The notes under the pieces: generated by a model | What the model was told of the DNA's origin: nothing | What the model saw: the letters and a program-made list of their open reading frames with translations, nothing else | Database searches by the model: none | From: Opitutales bacterium | Lineage (GTDB): Bacteria > Verrucomicrobiota > Verrucomicrobiia > Opitutales > UBA953 | Assembly (NCBI GenBank): GCA_009691685.1 | Contig: SIAU01000001.1 | Span: 54,780-118,779 of the forward strand | Reading direction: 5' to 3' | DNA length: 64,000 bases | Made by a program: the position numbers and the translations under genes | In this document: one piece after another, positions 18,099 through 26,522 of the stretch | Position numbering within the stretch: position 1 is the first letter of the stretch | Layout of the letters: every line of letters begins with the position of its first letter

Positions 18099-18139
18099 AA
18101 TCTAAAGATTTCTTTAAACCGATTTCACCTAGTTAGCTT

Positions 18140-20563
18140 ATGACCGAGAAGAAAAAACCTGAATCCAAGCGAGCAGCAACGACTCAGCGTTTTAGTGAAG
18201 TTGCCAAAGAATTAGGGATTGAGGTTAAACTCTTACTCCAGCTAACGGATGATTTTATCGCGGTGCGGCCCGATTACAAAGATTACATTTATTCAAACGG
18301 CAAAAAGCCGAGCGCCTCGAGTAATCTTCCTAAACTATGTCGTGAAGATTTATTAGAATTCGTCCTCAGTAAGATTCCTAAAAAAGCAGAAGAGGAAAAA
18401 CCTAAAGCAGTCGTTGAACCCTTTGCCCCTGTAGTAGTTCCTCAACCTACACCCGTAGTTAAAGTTGAAGTTCCCAAGCCAGTAACTCAACCGGCAGCAA
18501 AAGTAACTCCACCACCAGCGGCTTCATCGACTCCGCCAAAAATTGTTCCGCCGTTAAGATCGACCACACCGCCACCGTTGCCTCCGCGCCCGGTTGCACC
18601 CCGGAACGATTTACCGCCAGTTAAAATCGTGGCAACCACACCGAGCTCCGAACCGAATCGTCCAGCTCCGCTTCCTCCGCTTCAGCGCCCACCAATCACG
18701 CCCGTTGTTTCACGTCCAACATCAACCGCTGCACAAGTTGCTCCTGGCAGTAAGGGTAACGTAACCGTTCGTCCACCGATTGTCGTTCGCGACTTCGCCA
18801 TCGCTTTAAATTTAAAACCGTTCCAAGTCATCGGCTCGTTGATGGAATTAGGTAAAGTAGTAAGCCTCACTTCGGTGGTTGACGAAACGGACGCCAAAAA
18901 AGTCGCCGAAAAACACGGATTCATTTTAGAAATTCGCCACCGCGGCGAAGGCGCTCAGCCAGTCAAAAAAGAAGTCAAGAACACCGATGATGATCCAGCG
19001 GCGATGGTTTTCCGCCCCCCAGTCGTTTGTGTACTTGGTCACGTTGACCATGGTAAAACGACCCTCTTAGATTATTTTCGAAAAACCAATGTGGTATCGG
19101 GTGAAGCAGGCGGCATTACCCAACACATCGGTGCTTACACCGTAAAATATCTTGGCGAGAAACCTGAATATAAAGGTCGCTCGGTCACTTTCTTAGATAC
19201 TCCAGGTCACGCAGCATTTGCGAAAATGCGCGAACGCGGAGCCAGTGTTACCGACGTTGCCGTGCTCGTCGTTGCCGCGGATGACGGATTCATGCCGCAA
19301 ACGGAAGAAGCTTTAAAATTTGCGCAAAAACATGCGACTGCCGTGGTTTGTGCAATTAACAAAGTAGACGCCAAAGGTGCGAACATCGACCGCGTCAAAC
19401 AACAGATGCAACAACGCAACATCACTCCCGAAGATTGGGGTGGTGAAACCATTACCAATGCCGTTTCCGCACTTAAAGGAACGGGGATGAACGAACTCAT
19501 TGAATCCATTTTACTGCAAGCGGAAGTTCTCGATCTCAAAGCAAATCCGAAATGCGCGGCTCAAGGCGTAATCGTGGAATCGCAAATGGAGACGGGTCGC
19601 GGACCTACCGCTACCGTCATCGTTCAAAAAGGAACTTTGAAACCAGGCGATACCTTCGTCTGCGGAGAAACTTGGTGTAAGGTTCGCGCTTTAATGGATG
19701 ACCAAGGTCAGCGCTTGAATAACGCGCCCCCCGGAACCCCTGCCCTCGTTTTAGGATGGGATGCCGTACCTGCACCAGGAACTAAATTCCGCACGGTAAA
19801 AAATGATCGTGAGGCACGTGAACTCGCCGATGAAGCTGCGCAAGCCGCACGCAAACTCAGCGAAAATATTGCGAGCAGACCTGCGACCCCAGCTCGCCCA
19901 GGAATGTCGGATCTCGATCGTCTGATGGCCGCTTTAGAAAAAGATAAAGAAAAGATTTTACGAGTTCTACTCAAAGCCGATGTGAATGGAACCCTCGAAG
20001 CGCTCCAAGGATGCTTGGAGGATATCAAGTCAACCAAAGTTCGCCTAGAAATCGTGGGCGGCTCCGTTGGGCCAATCACCCAGAGTGACGTGCAACTCGC
20101 TGAAGCCGCTAAATCCGTTATCGTTGGCTTTGATACCAAACTTGAAAACGGTGTTCAACCGATGCTTAAACGCACGGGAGTTCGCATCCTCTCTCACGAT
20201 ATTATTTACGAACTCATCACTCTCGTTAAGGAAGCGATGGCTGAATTATTGGATCCTGAATTACGTGAAAATAAATTAGGTGCGGCTGAAGTTCGGGCAG
20301 TTTTCGCACAAGGAAAAGAGCACAAAGTGGCGGGTTGTATGGTGACCGAAGGCTTAATCAAACGCGCCGCCAAGGCTCGCTTATTACGTAAAGGTCAAGT
20401 CATCCACCAAGGCCCTGTGGAAACTCTCCGTCGATTCAAGGACGATGCCTCTGAAGTTAAGGCCGGCTTTGAATGTGGTATTAAATTGGGCGGCTATGAT
20501 GAATACCTGCCTGGTGACGTGATTGAAGCGGTCGAAATTCTTTCTGTTCGCCCTTCTCTTTAA
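18140..20563 (+). CDS. infB: Translation initiation factor IF-2
   Basis: The 807-residue protein begins with an IF2_N-like helical region (RFSEVAKELGIEVKLLLQL). It continues with a long proline/alanine-rich disordered stretch (about residues 85-210). The GTPase core follows: GHVDHGKTTLLDYFRK (G1), GGITQHIGAY, DTPGHAAF (G3) and NKVDAKGAN (G4). Domains II-IV end in GFECGIKLGGYDEYLPGDVIEAVEI, the fMet-tRNA-binding C2 domain. It positions initiator tRNA on the 30S subunit. It lies 41 bases after nusA and 3 bases before rbfA, in the standard order. Confidence 0.97.
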   Translation: MTEKKKPESKRAATTQRFSEVAKELGIEVKLLLQLTDDFIAVRPDYKDYIYSNGKKPSASSNLPKLCREDLLEFVLSKIPKKAEEEKPKAVVEPFAPVVVPQPTPVVKVEVPKPVTQPAAKVTPPPAASSTPPKIVPPLRSTTPPPLPPRPVAPRNDLPPVKIVATTPSSEPNRPAPLPPLQRPPITPVVSRPTSTAAQVAPGSKGNVTVRPPIVVRDFAIALNLKPFQVIGSLMELGKVVSLTSVVDETDAKKVAEKHGFILEIRHRGEGAQPVKKEVKNTDDDPAAMVFRPPVVCVLGHVDHGKTTLLDYFRKTNVVSGEAGGITQHIGAYTVKYLGEKPEYKGRSVTFLDTPGHAAFAKMRERGASVTDVAVLVVAADDGFMPQTEEALKFAQKHATAVVCAINKVDAKGANIDRVKQQMQQRNITPEDWGGETITNAVSALKGTGMNELIESILLQAEVLDLKANPKCAAQGVIVESQMETGRGPTATVIVQKGTLKPGDTFVCGETWCKVRALMDDQGQRLNNAPPGTPALVLGWDAVPAPGTKFRTVKNDREARELADEAAQAARKLSENIASRPATPARPGMSDLDRLMAALEKDKEKILRVLLKADVNGTLEALQGCLEDIKSTKVRLEIVGGSVGPITQSDVQLAEAAKSVIVGFDTKLENGVQPMLKRTGVRILSHDIIYELITLVKEAMAELLDPELRENKLGAAEVRAVFAQGKEHKVAGCMVTEGLIKRAAKARLLRKGQVIHQGPVETLRRFKDDASEVKAGFECGIKLGGYDEYLPGDVIEAVEILSVRPSL

Positions 20564-20566
20564 GCC

Positions 20567-20929
20567 ATGTCGCAACGCCAACTCCGTGTCGCTGAATTAG
20601 TGCAGCGAGAAGTTTCTGTCGCTCTGCGACAAAACTGGGGGAGCGAAGCTTCTTTAATTACGATTACCCGAGCCCGCGTCTCGCCTGATCTTCGTCAAGT
20701 TTACGTAGGTTATGCGGTGTCTGGTGGTGTACCTGAGAAAAAAGCAGCCCGAAATCTTTTTAAAAGAATTCGTCGCGAACTCCGAGCCACTGTCGGCGGA
20801 ATTTTACAAATGAAAAGCATGCCAGACCTATCCTTCGCGGAAGATGACGTGACCGGCGGAGTAGCGCGTGTTCAGGCGATGCTCGATGATCTATCGCGCG
20901 AAGACCTTAAGAAAAATAAAGACGCTTAA
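20567..20929 (+). CDS. rbfA: 30S ribosome-binding factor RbfA
   Basis: The 120-residue, single KH-like domain protein has RVAELVQREVSVALRQNWG, ITITRARVSPDLRQVYVGYAV and the C-terminal MKSMPDLSFAEDD. RbfA assists late maturation of 16S rRNA. It starts 3 bases after infB. In many bacteria nrnA, truB and ribF follow directly; here they resume 8.6 kb downstream. Its stop overlaps the convergent mcsB stop region. Confidence 0.94.
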   Translation: MSQRQLRVAELVQREVSVALRQNWGSEASLITITRARVSPDLRQVYVGYAVSGGVPEKKAARNLFKRIRRELRATVGGILQMKSMPDLSFAEDDVTGGVARVQAMLDDLSREDLKKNKDA

Positions 20930-21999
20930 GCCGAAGGCTCAGTAATCTCAGGCAAACCAGCCAAGGCTTCGCGTACTGCGATAGCGCGAGAACGATCACG
21001 TCCATCGCTATCGAGGTCTTTCCCATGACGAGCCTGGATGTGAGCCGGTTGGCCCTCAATGATGAGACGATCAATGAGGTGTCGGCTCGTTTCAGGTAGA
21101 TAGCCTAAATCACACGCCATGCGTAAATGCGAAAGCATATTCATCGATTCAACGCTGGTGAGTAAATGGGCGGAGCGTAAAACGGCCAAGGAACGTGCCA
21201 GACGATCGGTGAAACGTGGGCCCTCTTCTTCGGCTAATTTTCGGCGCGCGTTCCACTCTTGTTCGACTAGATTTTTAATCCAGTTGCCAAGATGTTTCAT
21301 AATCACCTCTTCAGAAAGTCCGAGCGTTTGCTGATTAGAAATTTGGAAGATGTTTCCTAAAGCTTCGGTGCCTTCACCAAGCCAGCCGCGCACGGCGAGG
21401 CCATCTTGTCCGAGCGCTCGAGAAACTTTTTCGATGTGTCCCGCTAAGCAAAGTCCGGGTAAATGTACCATCGCTGAAACTCTTAAACCCGTGCCCACGT
21501 TGGTCGGACAAGCGGTCAAGAAGCCGAGTTTTTCGGAGAAAGCGATTTCCAATGAGGAGCCTAAAGCGTCGTCTAACTGCTCCGCGATATTCCAAGTACT
21601 GCGTAAATGCCAACCCGCTTTAACTACCTGAATGCGCAGATGGTCTTCTTCGTTTACCATCACTGAGCAAGTCTGGTCGCGACTAATGACGGCGGCTCCA
21701 CTTTTCCCGGTAATGAGTTCTTTCGAGACCAAGTGGCGCTCGACTAAAACGGTGCGCTCCAAGTCAGTCAGTTCGCTCATTTTAAAAATATGAGCCTTCT
21801 TAAATCGAGTTAACTGCGTTAAAGCTTTAATACATTTATCCGTAATTTCTTTGCGTTGAGCTTCTTTAGCCCATCCCGGAAAAGGGTGATTTTGTAAATT
21901 ACGAGCGAGACGGACACGCGTGCTCAAAACTACTGCCTGTTGGGCGCCCAAGAGGTGAGTTAATTCGTTTTCAGCGGATAAAATATCTTTAACGGACAT
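20926..21999 (-). CDS. mcsB: Protein-arginine kinase McsB
   Basis: The 357-residue protein is a phosphagen-kinase-fold enzyme that phosphorylates arginine side chains to mark proteins for ClpCP. Nucleotide-binding arginines are in STRVRLARN (residues 26-34). NEEDHLRIQ is at 116 and the catalytic-loop cysteine is in CPTNVGTGLR (C164). The C-terminus holds RDRSRA (334-339), matching the RDxxRA phospho-arginine-binding motif known from Bacillus McsB, so allosteric activation should be intact. It lies 4 bases after mcsA. clpC, its expected partner, is 5 kb away on the same strand. No CtsR repressor gene is visible. Confidence 0.93.
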   Translation of the reverse strand: MSVKDILSAENELTHLLGAQQAVVLSTRVRLARNLQNHPFPGWAKEAQRKEITDKCIKALTQLTRFKKAHIFKMSELTDLERTVLVERHLVSKELITGKSGAAVISRDQTCSVMVNEEDHLRIQVVKAGWHLRSTWNIAEQLDDALGSSLEIAFSEKLGFLTACPTNVGTGLRVSAMVHLPGLCLAGHIEKVSRALGQDGLAVRGWLGEGTEALGNIFQISNQQTLGLSEEVIMKHLGNWIKNLVEQEWNARRKLAEEEGPRFTDRLARSLAVLRSAHLLTSVESMNMLSHLRMACDLGYLPETSRHLIDRLIIEGQPAHIQARHGKDLDSDGRDRSRAIAVREALAGLPEITEPSA

Positions 22000-22003
22000 G
22001 AAA

Positions 22004-22486
22004 TTATTCGGTGGGAATTTGGGTTTTTAATTTTGCGATTTCGTCGCGCAACTGCGCTGCCTTTTCATAGTTCTCCGATTTTATCGCGTGATTCATCTCC
22101 GTCTGGGCGGTCGAGATTTGTTTACGAATTTGGTTAAAGGAAAGTTCGCCCACGGGAACGCGACCCATATGTTGCGAGTCATGTTGTACCGAATTCAGTA
22201 ATTGATCTAAGGGGGCGGCAAAAACATCCCAACAGGAAGGACAACCCAGGCGGCCCAAGCGTCGAAAATCGATATCGGTAAATTTACAGACCGGGCAGAC
22301 GATTGCTGGTTTTAGGGTGGTGGCTTGCGCTAACTTTTGCAGTTCAAAGAAAGCAGGGTCACCTGCTCCGCCCTTGTTGGCGCAGGCTTCACAATAATGG
22401 ATTTTACTGACCTTACCTTGGATGATTTGGGTAAGATGAACCGTAGCAATTACGCCACACACTGAACACTCCAAGGGTTTCGACAT
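22004..22486 (-). CDS. mcsA: McsA-like zinc-binding activator of McsB (UVR domain)
   Basis: Start ATG 22486 (MSKPLECSVCGV) gives 160 residues; the longer track ORF reads through the divergent promoter region. Four CxxC motifs (CSVC, CEAC, CPVC, CPSC) form the two zinc sites of McsA. A C-terminal UVR motif (IRKQISTAQTEMNHAIKSENYEKAAQLRDEIAKLK) matches the UvrB/UvrC-type helical pair also found in ClpC. McsA activates the kinase McsB. A TTGCAA lies 37 bases before the ATG and TATGGT 12 bases before it, suggesting a very short leader. Confidence 0.92.
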   Translation of the reverse strand: MSKPLECSVCGVIATVHLTQIIQGKVSKIHYCEACANKGGAGDPAFFELQKLAQATTLKPAIVCPVCKFTDIDFRRLGRLGCPSCWDVFAAPLDQLLNSVQHDSQHMGRVPVGELSFNQIRKQISTAQTEMNHAIKSENYEKAAQLRDEIAKLKTQIPTE

Positions 22487-22546
22487 CGAATAACCATAGA
22501 AACAGTGAAGTCGGACTTTGCAAGGGGAAGACATTGGCAGGTTTGA

Positions 22547-22571
22547 CATCAAGCCCGTCAATGGCTTGATG
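22547..22571. promoter_or_regulatory. Perfect 9-base dyad between mcsA and the ketosynthase gene
   Basis: CATCAAGCC-cgtcaat-GGCTTGATG is a perfect inverted repeat with a 7-base loop, ending 12 bases before the ketosynthase ATG and overlapping a TTGACA (22543-22548). There is no T-run, so it is not a terminator. It could be an operator for the divergent pair or an RNA hairpin that masks the start codon region. No regulator is assigned. Confidence 0.45.
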
Positions 22572-22583
22572 GAAGTTCGCCCA

Positions 22584-23825
22584 ATGCCCTCCCCAAGCCG
22601 CATCGTTATCACTGGAATTGGCCTTACCGCACCTAATGGTAACAGCCTTGAGGAATTCCGTGCCAATCTCCTAGCTGGCAAATCGCGCATCGCGGAAATC
22701 GACGTCCGCCACATGGGTCGCCACCCAGCTGGGGTTTGCGATTTCGACACTACTAAATATCAAAAGAGAAAAGAGATTCGCAACGGGACCCGCGTGGGGT
22801 CGGTTTCTATTTATTGTGCACGGGAAGCTTTGGCTGACTGTGGCATCAATTGGGAGACTTTCGATAAGTCGCGCGTCGGCGTTTATCTCGGAATTACCGA
22901 ACATGGTAATGTCGAAACCGAAAATGAAATTCACAATCTTTCGCAGTTTGGTAACGACACCAAATATTGGACGCACCATCACAACCCGCGCACGGTCGCT
23001 AATAATCCAGCGGGTGAAGTGACCATGAACATGGGCATTACGGGCCCTCACTACACCATTGGGGCGGCGTGTGCTGCAGGTAATGCAGGGCTGATTCAAG
23101 CGGCCCAAATGCTTCAATTGGGCGAAGTAGATTTCGCGTTTGCGGGCGGTGTTTCCGAGTCGATTCACACGTTTGGAATTTTTGCCGGATTCAAAAATCA
23201 AGGAGCCTTGGGCTCTCACACCGATCCCAATAAAGCGTCCCGACCCTTTGATAAAAACCGTAACGGTATTGTGATTTCTGAAGGCGGTGCCATTTACACT
23301 CTCGAAAGATTGGATGATGCGCTAGCACGCGGCGCCAAAATTATCGGCGAGATTGCCGGCTGGTGTATTAATTCCGACGCCACCGATGCCGTCTTACCCA
23401 ACCCTGAACGCCAAGCCCAATGTATGCGCATGGCATTGCAACGCGCTCATTTAAAAGCGTCGGATATCGGTATCGTTTCCACGCACGCCACAGCAACTGC
23501 GATGGGCGACATCCAAGAATGCATCGCCATCCGAGAAGTATTTAAGGACTGCCCCGACACTCATATTAATAATACAAAGAGCTTCATCGGTCACTGCATG
23601 GGCGCGGCGGGTGCCCTGGAGCTGGCGGGTAACCTTCCTTCGTTCAATGATGGCTGGGTTCACCCTACGATTAACATCGATGAGCTTGACCCGGAGTGCT
23701 CGGTTCCCGGCCTAGTCGTGAATAAACCCCTAAAAGTGCCTCAAATTAACGTTATTTTGAACAATTCCTTCGGTATGTTGGGTATCAATTCAGCCCTCAT
23801 CATTAAGAAATATGGGGTTGCGTGA
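22584..23825 (+). CDS. Beta-ketoacyl-ACP synthase, FabF/KAS II-like
   Basis: The 413-residue condensing enzyme starts at ATG 22584 (MPSPSRIVITGIGLTAPNGNS). The catalytic triad of decarboxylating ketosynthases is complete: Cys in GAACAAGNAGL, His in STHATATAMGD and His in KSFIGHCMGAAGALE. HATAT replaces the HGTGT/HGTST usual in FabF/FabB. It is followed after 34 bases by its own small ACP gene, so the pair forms a self-contained condensation unit. No acyltransferase, reductase or dehydratase is adjacent. It may serve housekeeping fatty-acid synthesis or a specialised lipid/polyketide; the product cannot be told. Confidence 0.88.
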   Translation: MPSPSRIVITGIGLTAPNGNSLEEFRANLLAGKSRIAEIDVRHMGRHPAGVCDFDTTKYQKRKEIRNGTRVGSVSIYCAREALADCGINWETFDKSRVGVYLGITEHGNVETENEIHNLSQFGNDTKYWTHHHNPRTVANNPAGEVTMNMGITGPHYTIGAACAAGNAGLIQAAQMLQLGEVDFAFAGGVSESIHTFGIFAGFKNQGALGSHTDPNKASRPFDKNRNGIVISEGGAIYTLERLDDALARGAKIIGEIAGWCINSDATDAVLPNPERQAQCMRMALQRAHLKASDIGIVSTHATATAMGDIQECIAIREVFKDCPDTHINNTKSFIGHCMGAAGALELAGNLPSFNDGWVHPTINIDELDPECSVPGLVVNKPLKVPQINVILNNSFGMLGINSALIIKKYGVA

Positions 23826-23859
23826 ACGGTGAGGAACGGTTGAAACAATCATTACACAA

Positions 23860-24120
23860 ATGACAAAGGAATATATTAAAAAGGTCGTATTAGACATCAT
23901 TGCCGACATTGCCCCCGACGAGGATTTAACTTTGGTTAAATCAGAAGTACGTCTACGCGATCAGCTCTCACTCGATTCGATGGACTTCCTCGATATCGTG
24001 ATGGAACTTCGCAAAAAGCATGGTATCGAAGTACCTGAGGCTGATTACGTTCAACTCGCCTCTTTAGATTCTTGTGCGGAATACTTACTGCCTAAGTTTA
24101 TCGCCAAAACTGCTAAATAA
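23860..24120 (+). CDS. Acyl carrier protein
   Basis: The 86-residue acidic four-helix protein has the phosphopantetheine attachment serine in LSLDSMDFLDIVMEL (DSM instead of the DSL of housekeeping AcpP). The C-terminal helix is IEVPEADYVQLASLDSCAEYLLPKF. It sits just downstream of the ketosynthase and in front of a terminator, so the two form a bicistronic unit. The non-canonical DSM and the pairing with a FabF-like enzyme suggest a dedicated carrier rather than the general AcpP. This is inference. Confidence 0.88.
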   Translation: MTKEYIKKVVLDIIADIAPDEDLTLVKSEVRLRDQLSLDSMDFLDIVMELRKKHGIEVPEADYVQLASLDSCAEYLLPKFIAKTAK

Positions 24121-24142
24121 TCTAGCGAAGTTAAATACACTG

Positions 24143-24169
24143 AAAAGCCGCAGACCCTGCGGCTTTTTT
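24143..24169 (+). terminator. Intrinsic terminator after the ACP gene
   Basis: GCCGCAG-accc-CTGCGGC followed by six T, preceded by AAAA, lies 26 bases after the ACP stop. It ends the ketosynthase-ACP transcript and could also work leftward for the tRNA-Ala transcript. Confidence 0.9.
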
Positions 24170-24187
24170 GTTTTATCGTTCAGCGAT

Positions 24188-24210
24188 AAAAAACTAGACC
24201 GACCCTCGGT
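24188..24210 (-). terminator. Possible short terminator of the tRNA-Ala gene
   Basis: On the reverse strand ACCGA-GGG-TCGGT is followed by CTAG and six T, 22 bases beyond the tRNA 3' end. The five-pair stem is weak; the stronger hairpin at 24143-24169 may do the job instead. Confidence 0.4.
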
Positions 24211-24231
24211 TAAGAAGGTCAGTCGTGAAAG

Positions 24232-24307
<76 letters not shown>

Positions 24308-24418
24308 ATTAATTGAAGCCTTAAACAAACCTCCGCCCGCTTGCACGGTCAACGCTATTTTCCCGCTAGCGACAATCTCGGGTTGCCAAGATACTCACAG
24401 ACCTTTCCTTCAATACTC

Positions 24419-25072
24419 GTGGAAGAATCCGACGATAGTCCAGAAGAAGCAGAAAATGCCCTCCCCCCTGCCCAACGCGGTGGGCATCGCGTGGAAAAGG
24501 AATTTATCGAGACTTTACCGGTCAGACAATGGGATGGTCCGATTGAGTTAATTGAGAACGAACGAGATGCCGAACGGGCGATCCAGTTCCTCTACAAAGA
24601 GCGCGTGCTGGGGTTTGATACCGAGACCCGTCCCTCGCACACCCGAGGTATCACCTATCTTCCTTCCGTTCTGCAACTCGCCGGTGAGGATCGGATATTT
24701 GTCTTCCGTCTCGATGTTTGCGGTGGAGTCCCCCTGACCTTTCCTCTTCTGTGTCACCCTCGCAAAGCCAAGGTGGGTGTAGCGGTTCGTGATGACGTTC
24801 GCCATTTGCAAACGCGTGCACCCTTTGATGCTCCCGGTTTTATCGACATCGCAGACTTCACCAAAAAAGCAGGCGTTGAAAATACTGGCTTACGTGCACT
24901 CGCAGCTCACTACTTAGGATTTCAAATGAAGAAGTCTAAGAAAATTCAGACCAGCCACTGGGAGCGTGAACTCTCCAAAGAACAAATTAAATACGCAGCC
25001 AATGACGCCTGGTTCAGTCGCGAGTTATTCCTGAAGCTGGAAAAAGATGGGGTTATTCCCTCCTTTGAATAA
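24419..25072 (+). CDS. 3'-5' exonuclease of the DEDDy family (RNase D-like catalytic domain)
   Basis: The protein has an exonuclease fold with LGFDTETRPS (Exo I Asp and Glu), VAVRDDVRHL (Exo II Asp) and YAANDAWFSRELF (Exo III Tyr/Asp). It is short (217 residues) and lacks the HRDC domains of true RNase D, so the substrate (RNA or DNA 3' ends) is open. The track begins at TTG 24341, but that TTG lies inside a CGCTTGCAC motif resembling the -35 elements of this window, and the first 26 residues look non-coding. GTG 24419 (VEESDDSPEEAE) is preferred. The start remains uncertain. Confidence 0.82.
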   Translation: MEESDDSPEEAENALPPAQRGGHRVEKEFIETLPVRQWDGPIELIENERDAERAIQFLYKERVLGFDTETRPSHTRGITYLPSVLQLAGEDRIFVFRLDVCGGVPLTFPLLCHPRKAKVGVAVRDDVRHLQTRAPFDAPGFIDIADFTKKAGVENTGLRALAAHYLGFQMKKSKKIQTSHWERELSKEQIKYAANDAWFSRELFLKLEKDGVIPSFE

Positions 25073-25136
25073 GTTTAAGGCTTAAATTTAATCCAGTAGG
25101 GTTGATTTTTTAAAAAAGTATAATTATTAAGAAGGT

Positions 25137-26186
25137 GTGAAGCCCCTCACACAAATCTTTCTCGTTGGTGCGTGTTTACTGAGTGCAGAGGCTTCAGCTT
25201 TATATATTAATTTAATTGAAGATGCCGCTGCGCCCTTAAACGCCGATCAGCGCAACGGATTTTCGGAAGCTGCCGGAATTTGGGAAAGTCGAATTAGCAG
25301 TAACGTCACCATTAATATTAAAGTAGGGATGGTCACTCTTTCATCGAACATCATCGGGCAAGCGGGTTCCGCGTGGTATGATGCCTCATATTCAGACTTC
25401 AGAACCACGGTCGTACAAAAAGCGACGAGCACAACCGATGCGGCCTTTCTCGCCACCCTACCCACGGGCAATTCATACACGCGGTTAATCAATCAAACCA
25501 ACGACACTCCAGGAACCGACCCGTATGCGACCTGGGTAGATACACAGTCGAAGATTTTTATTAATGGCGGCAATGCAAAGGCATTGGGTTTATTGTCCGC
25601 AACCAACGCAGGTTTAGATGCTCAGATTCAATTTAATACTGGGTTTGCTTTTGATTACAATCGATCCAACGGCATCACTTATAATCAAATGGATTTTGTT
25701 GGCGTAGCGGCCCATGAAATTGGTCATGTGCTTGGTTTCATAAGTATCGTCGATAACGTTGATACTTATGGCGGTAATGCTGTAGACTTTCTGAATTTGC
25801 CGATGGATTTCATGCGTTATTCCGCATCGAGTTTTGCACTCGGTATCTCCGATGTTTCCGCAGGTCCTGTAGCGAAATTCACTTATATCAACGGCGTAGC
25901 CATTCCGATGTCTCTCGGAGCTAATATCGGCAACGGACAACAAGCCTCACACTTTTACCTAACAGGGAATCTGGGCATGATGGCACCGACCGCCGATTAC
26001 GGACAAAAACTGGTGGTTTCTAAAAATGACCTTCTGGTCATGGACGCCATTGGCTGGGAACTCTCAGCTTTGGGACAATCAGAAATACCCGAACCCTCGA
26101 CGTATGGTCTGGTTTTAGGAGCCTTATCACTCGCCGCAGTCTGCATTCGCAGAAAAGCTAAACTTCCCTCTCGTGCCAGTGTTTAA
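25137..26186 (+). CDS. Secreted zinc metalloprotease with PEP-CTERM sorting signal
   Basis: The protein is 349 residues and starts with GTG. The signal peptide MKPLTQIFLVGACLLSAEASA is followed by a domain with HEIGHVLGF (H193, E194, H197), the HExxH zinc motif of metzincin-like peptidases. The C-terminus EIPEPSTYGLVLGALSLAAVCIRRKAK is a textbook PEP-CTERM signal (PEP, hydrophobic helix, basic end). That implies export, then processing by an exosortase linked to exopolysaccharide. I place it in the PEP-CTERM metalloprotease family called NF038122, from memory. TATAAT ends 12 bases before the GTG, so the leader would be only about 6 bases. No exosortase gene is in the window. Confidence 0.87.
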   Translation: MKPLTQIFLVGACLLSAEASALYINLIEDAAAPLNADQRNGFSEAAGIWESRISSNVTINIKVGMVTLSSNIIGQAGSAWYDASYSDFRTTVVQKATSTTDAAFLATLPTGNSYTRLINQTNDTPGTDPYATWVDTQSKIFINGGNAKALGLLSATNAGLDAQIQFNTGFAFDYNRSNGITYNQMDFVGVAAHEIGHVLGFISIVDNVDTYGGNAVDFLNLPMDFMRYSASSFALGISDVSAGPVAKFTYINGVAIPMSLGANIGNGQQASHFYLTGNLGMMAPTADYGQKLVVSKNDLLVMDAIGWELSALGQSEIPEPSTYGLVLGALSLAAVCIRRKAKLPSRASV

Positions 26187-26218
26187 ATAGGAGTACCCTA
26201 CTTAACTAAAAATAAACT

Positions 26219-26449
26219 ATGAATCCCTTGCTCAAAAAAATCTTAATCGTCGTCGGCGTTATTCTCGCCGTACTCGCCATCGGAGCTTTAGTACTCAAAG
26301 GCATCTGTTACAAAAAATGCTGTAAGCAAAAAGACCGCCAAAGCGAATGCTCACAGTGCTGTAAAACTTGTTCATCGGATGATGACGACGACGATGATGA
26401 TGAATGCTCGGACGACAAAATGAAGAAGAAGAAAGAGAAGAAAGACTAA
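26219..26449 (+). CDS. Small membrane protein with Cys-, Asp- and Lys-rich tail
   Basis: I do not recognise this 76-residue protein. It has one clear transmembrane helix (residues 7-28). A tail follows with eight cysteines (30, 34, 35, 44, 47, 48, 51, 63), a run of eight aspartates (54-61) and a lysine-rich end (KMKKKKEKKD). The paired cysteines and acid run suggest metal binding or a redox-sensitive tether; this is inference. It follows the PEP-CTERM metalloprotease by 32 bases and ends in front of a strong terminator, so it is probably co-transcribed. TAAAAA ends 6 bases before its ATG, so it may also have its own start. The well-placed terminator supports a real gene. Confidence 0.65.
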   Translation: MNPLLKKILIVVGVILAVLAIGALVLKGICYKKCCKQKDRQSECSQCCKTCSSDDDDDDDDECSDDKMKKKKEKKD

Positions 26450-26472
26450 TTAGTAGAAATTTCTCTCTAAAT

Positions 26473-26504
26473 AAAAAACCCGCAGTAAAAACTGCGGGTT
26501 TTTT
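26473..26504. terminator. Bidirectional intrinsic terminator between the small membrane protein and DUF423 genes
   Basis: AAAAAACCCGCAGT-aaaa-ACTGCGGGTTTTTT is an 8-pair GC-rich stem with A-runs and T-runs on both sides. It serves the rightward small-protein gene and the leftward clpC-DUF423 transcript. Confidence 0.92.
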
Positions 26505-26522
26505 ATTTATCTTAAATTCAAC

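Noticed and set aside
22487-22750. N-terminal extension of McsA in the ORF track
   Set aside because: It runs through the divergent ketosynthase start; the zinc-ribbon start MSKPLECSVCG at 22486 matches the family.
24172-24190. TTTATCG/CGATAAA hairpin between the ACP terminator and tRNA-Ala
   Set aside because: No T-run in either direction after the stem, so it is probably not a terminator; too AT-rich to call an operator.
24341-24418. TTG start for the 3'-5' exonuclease
   Set aside because: The TTG lies inside a CGCTTGCAC motif that resembles a -35 element, and the encoded 26 residues look non-coding. Kept as an alternative only.
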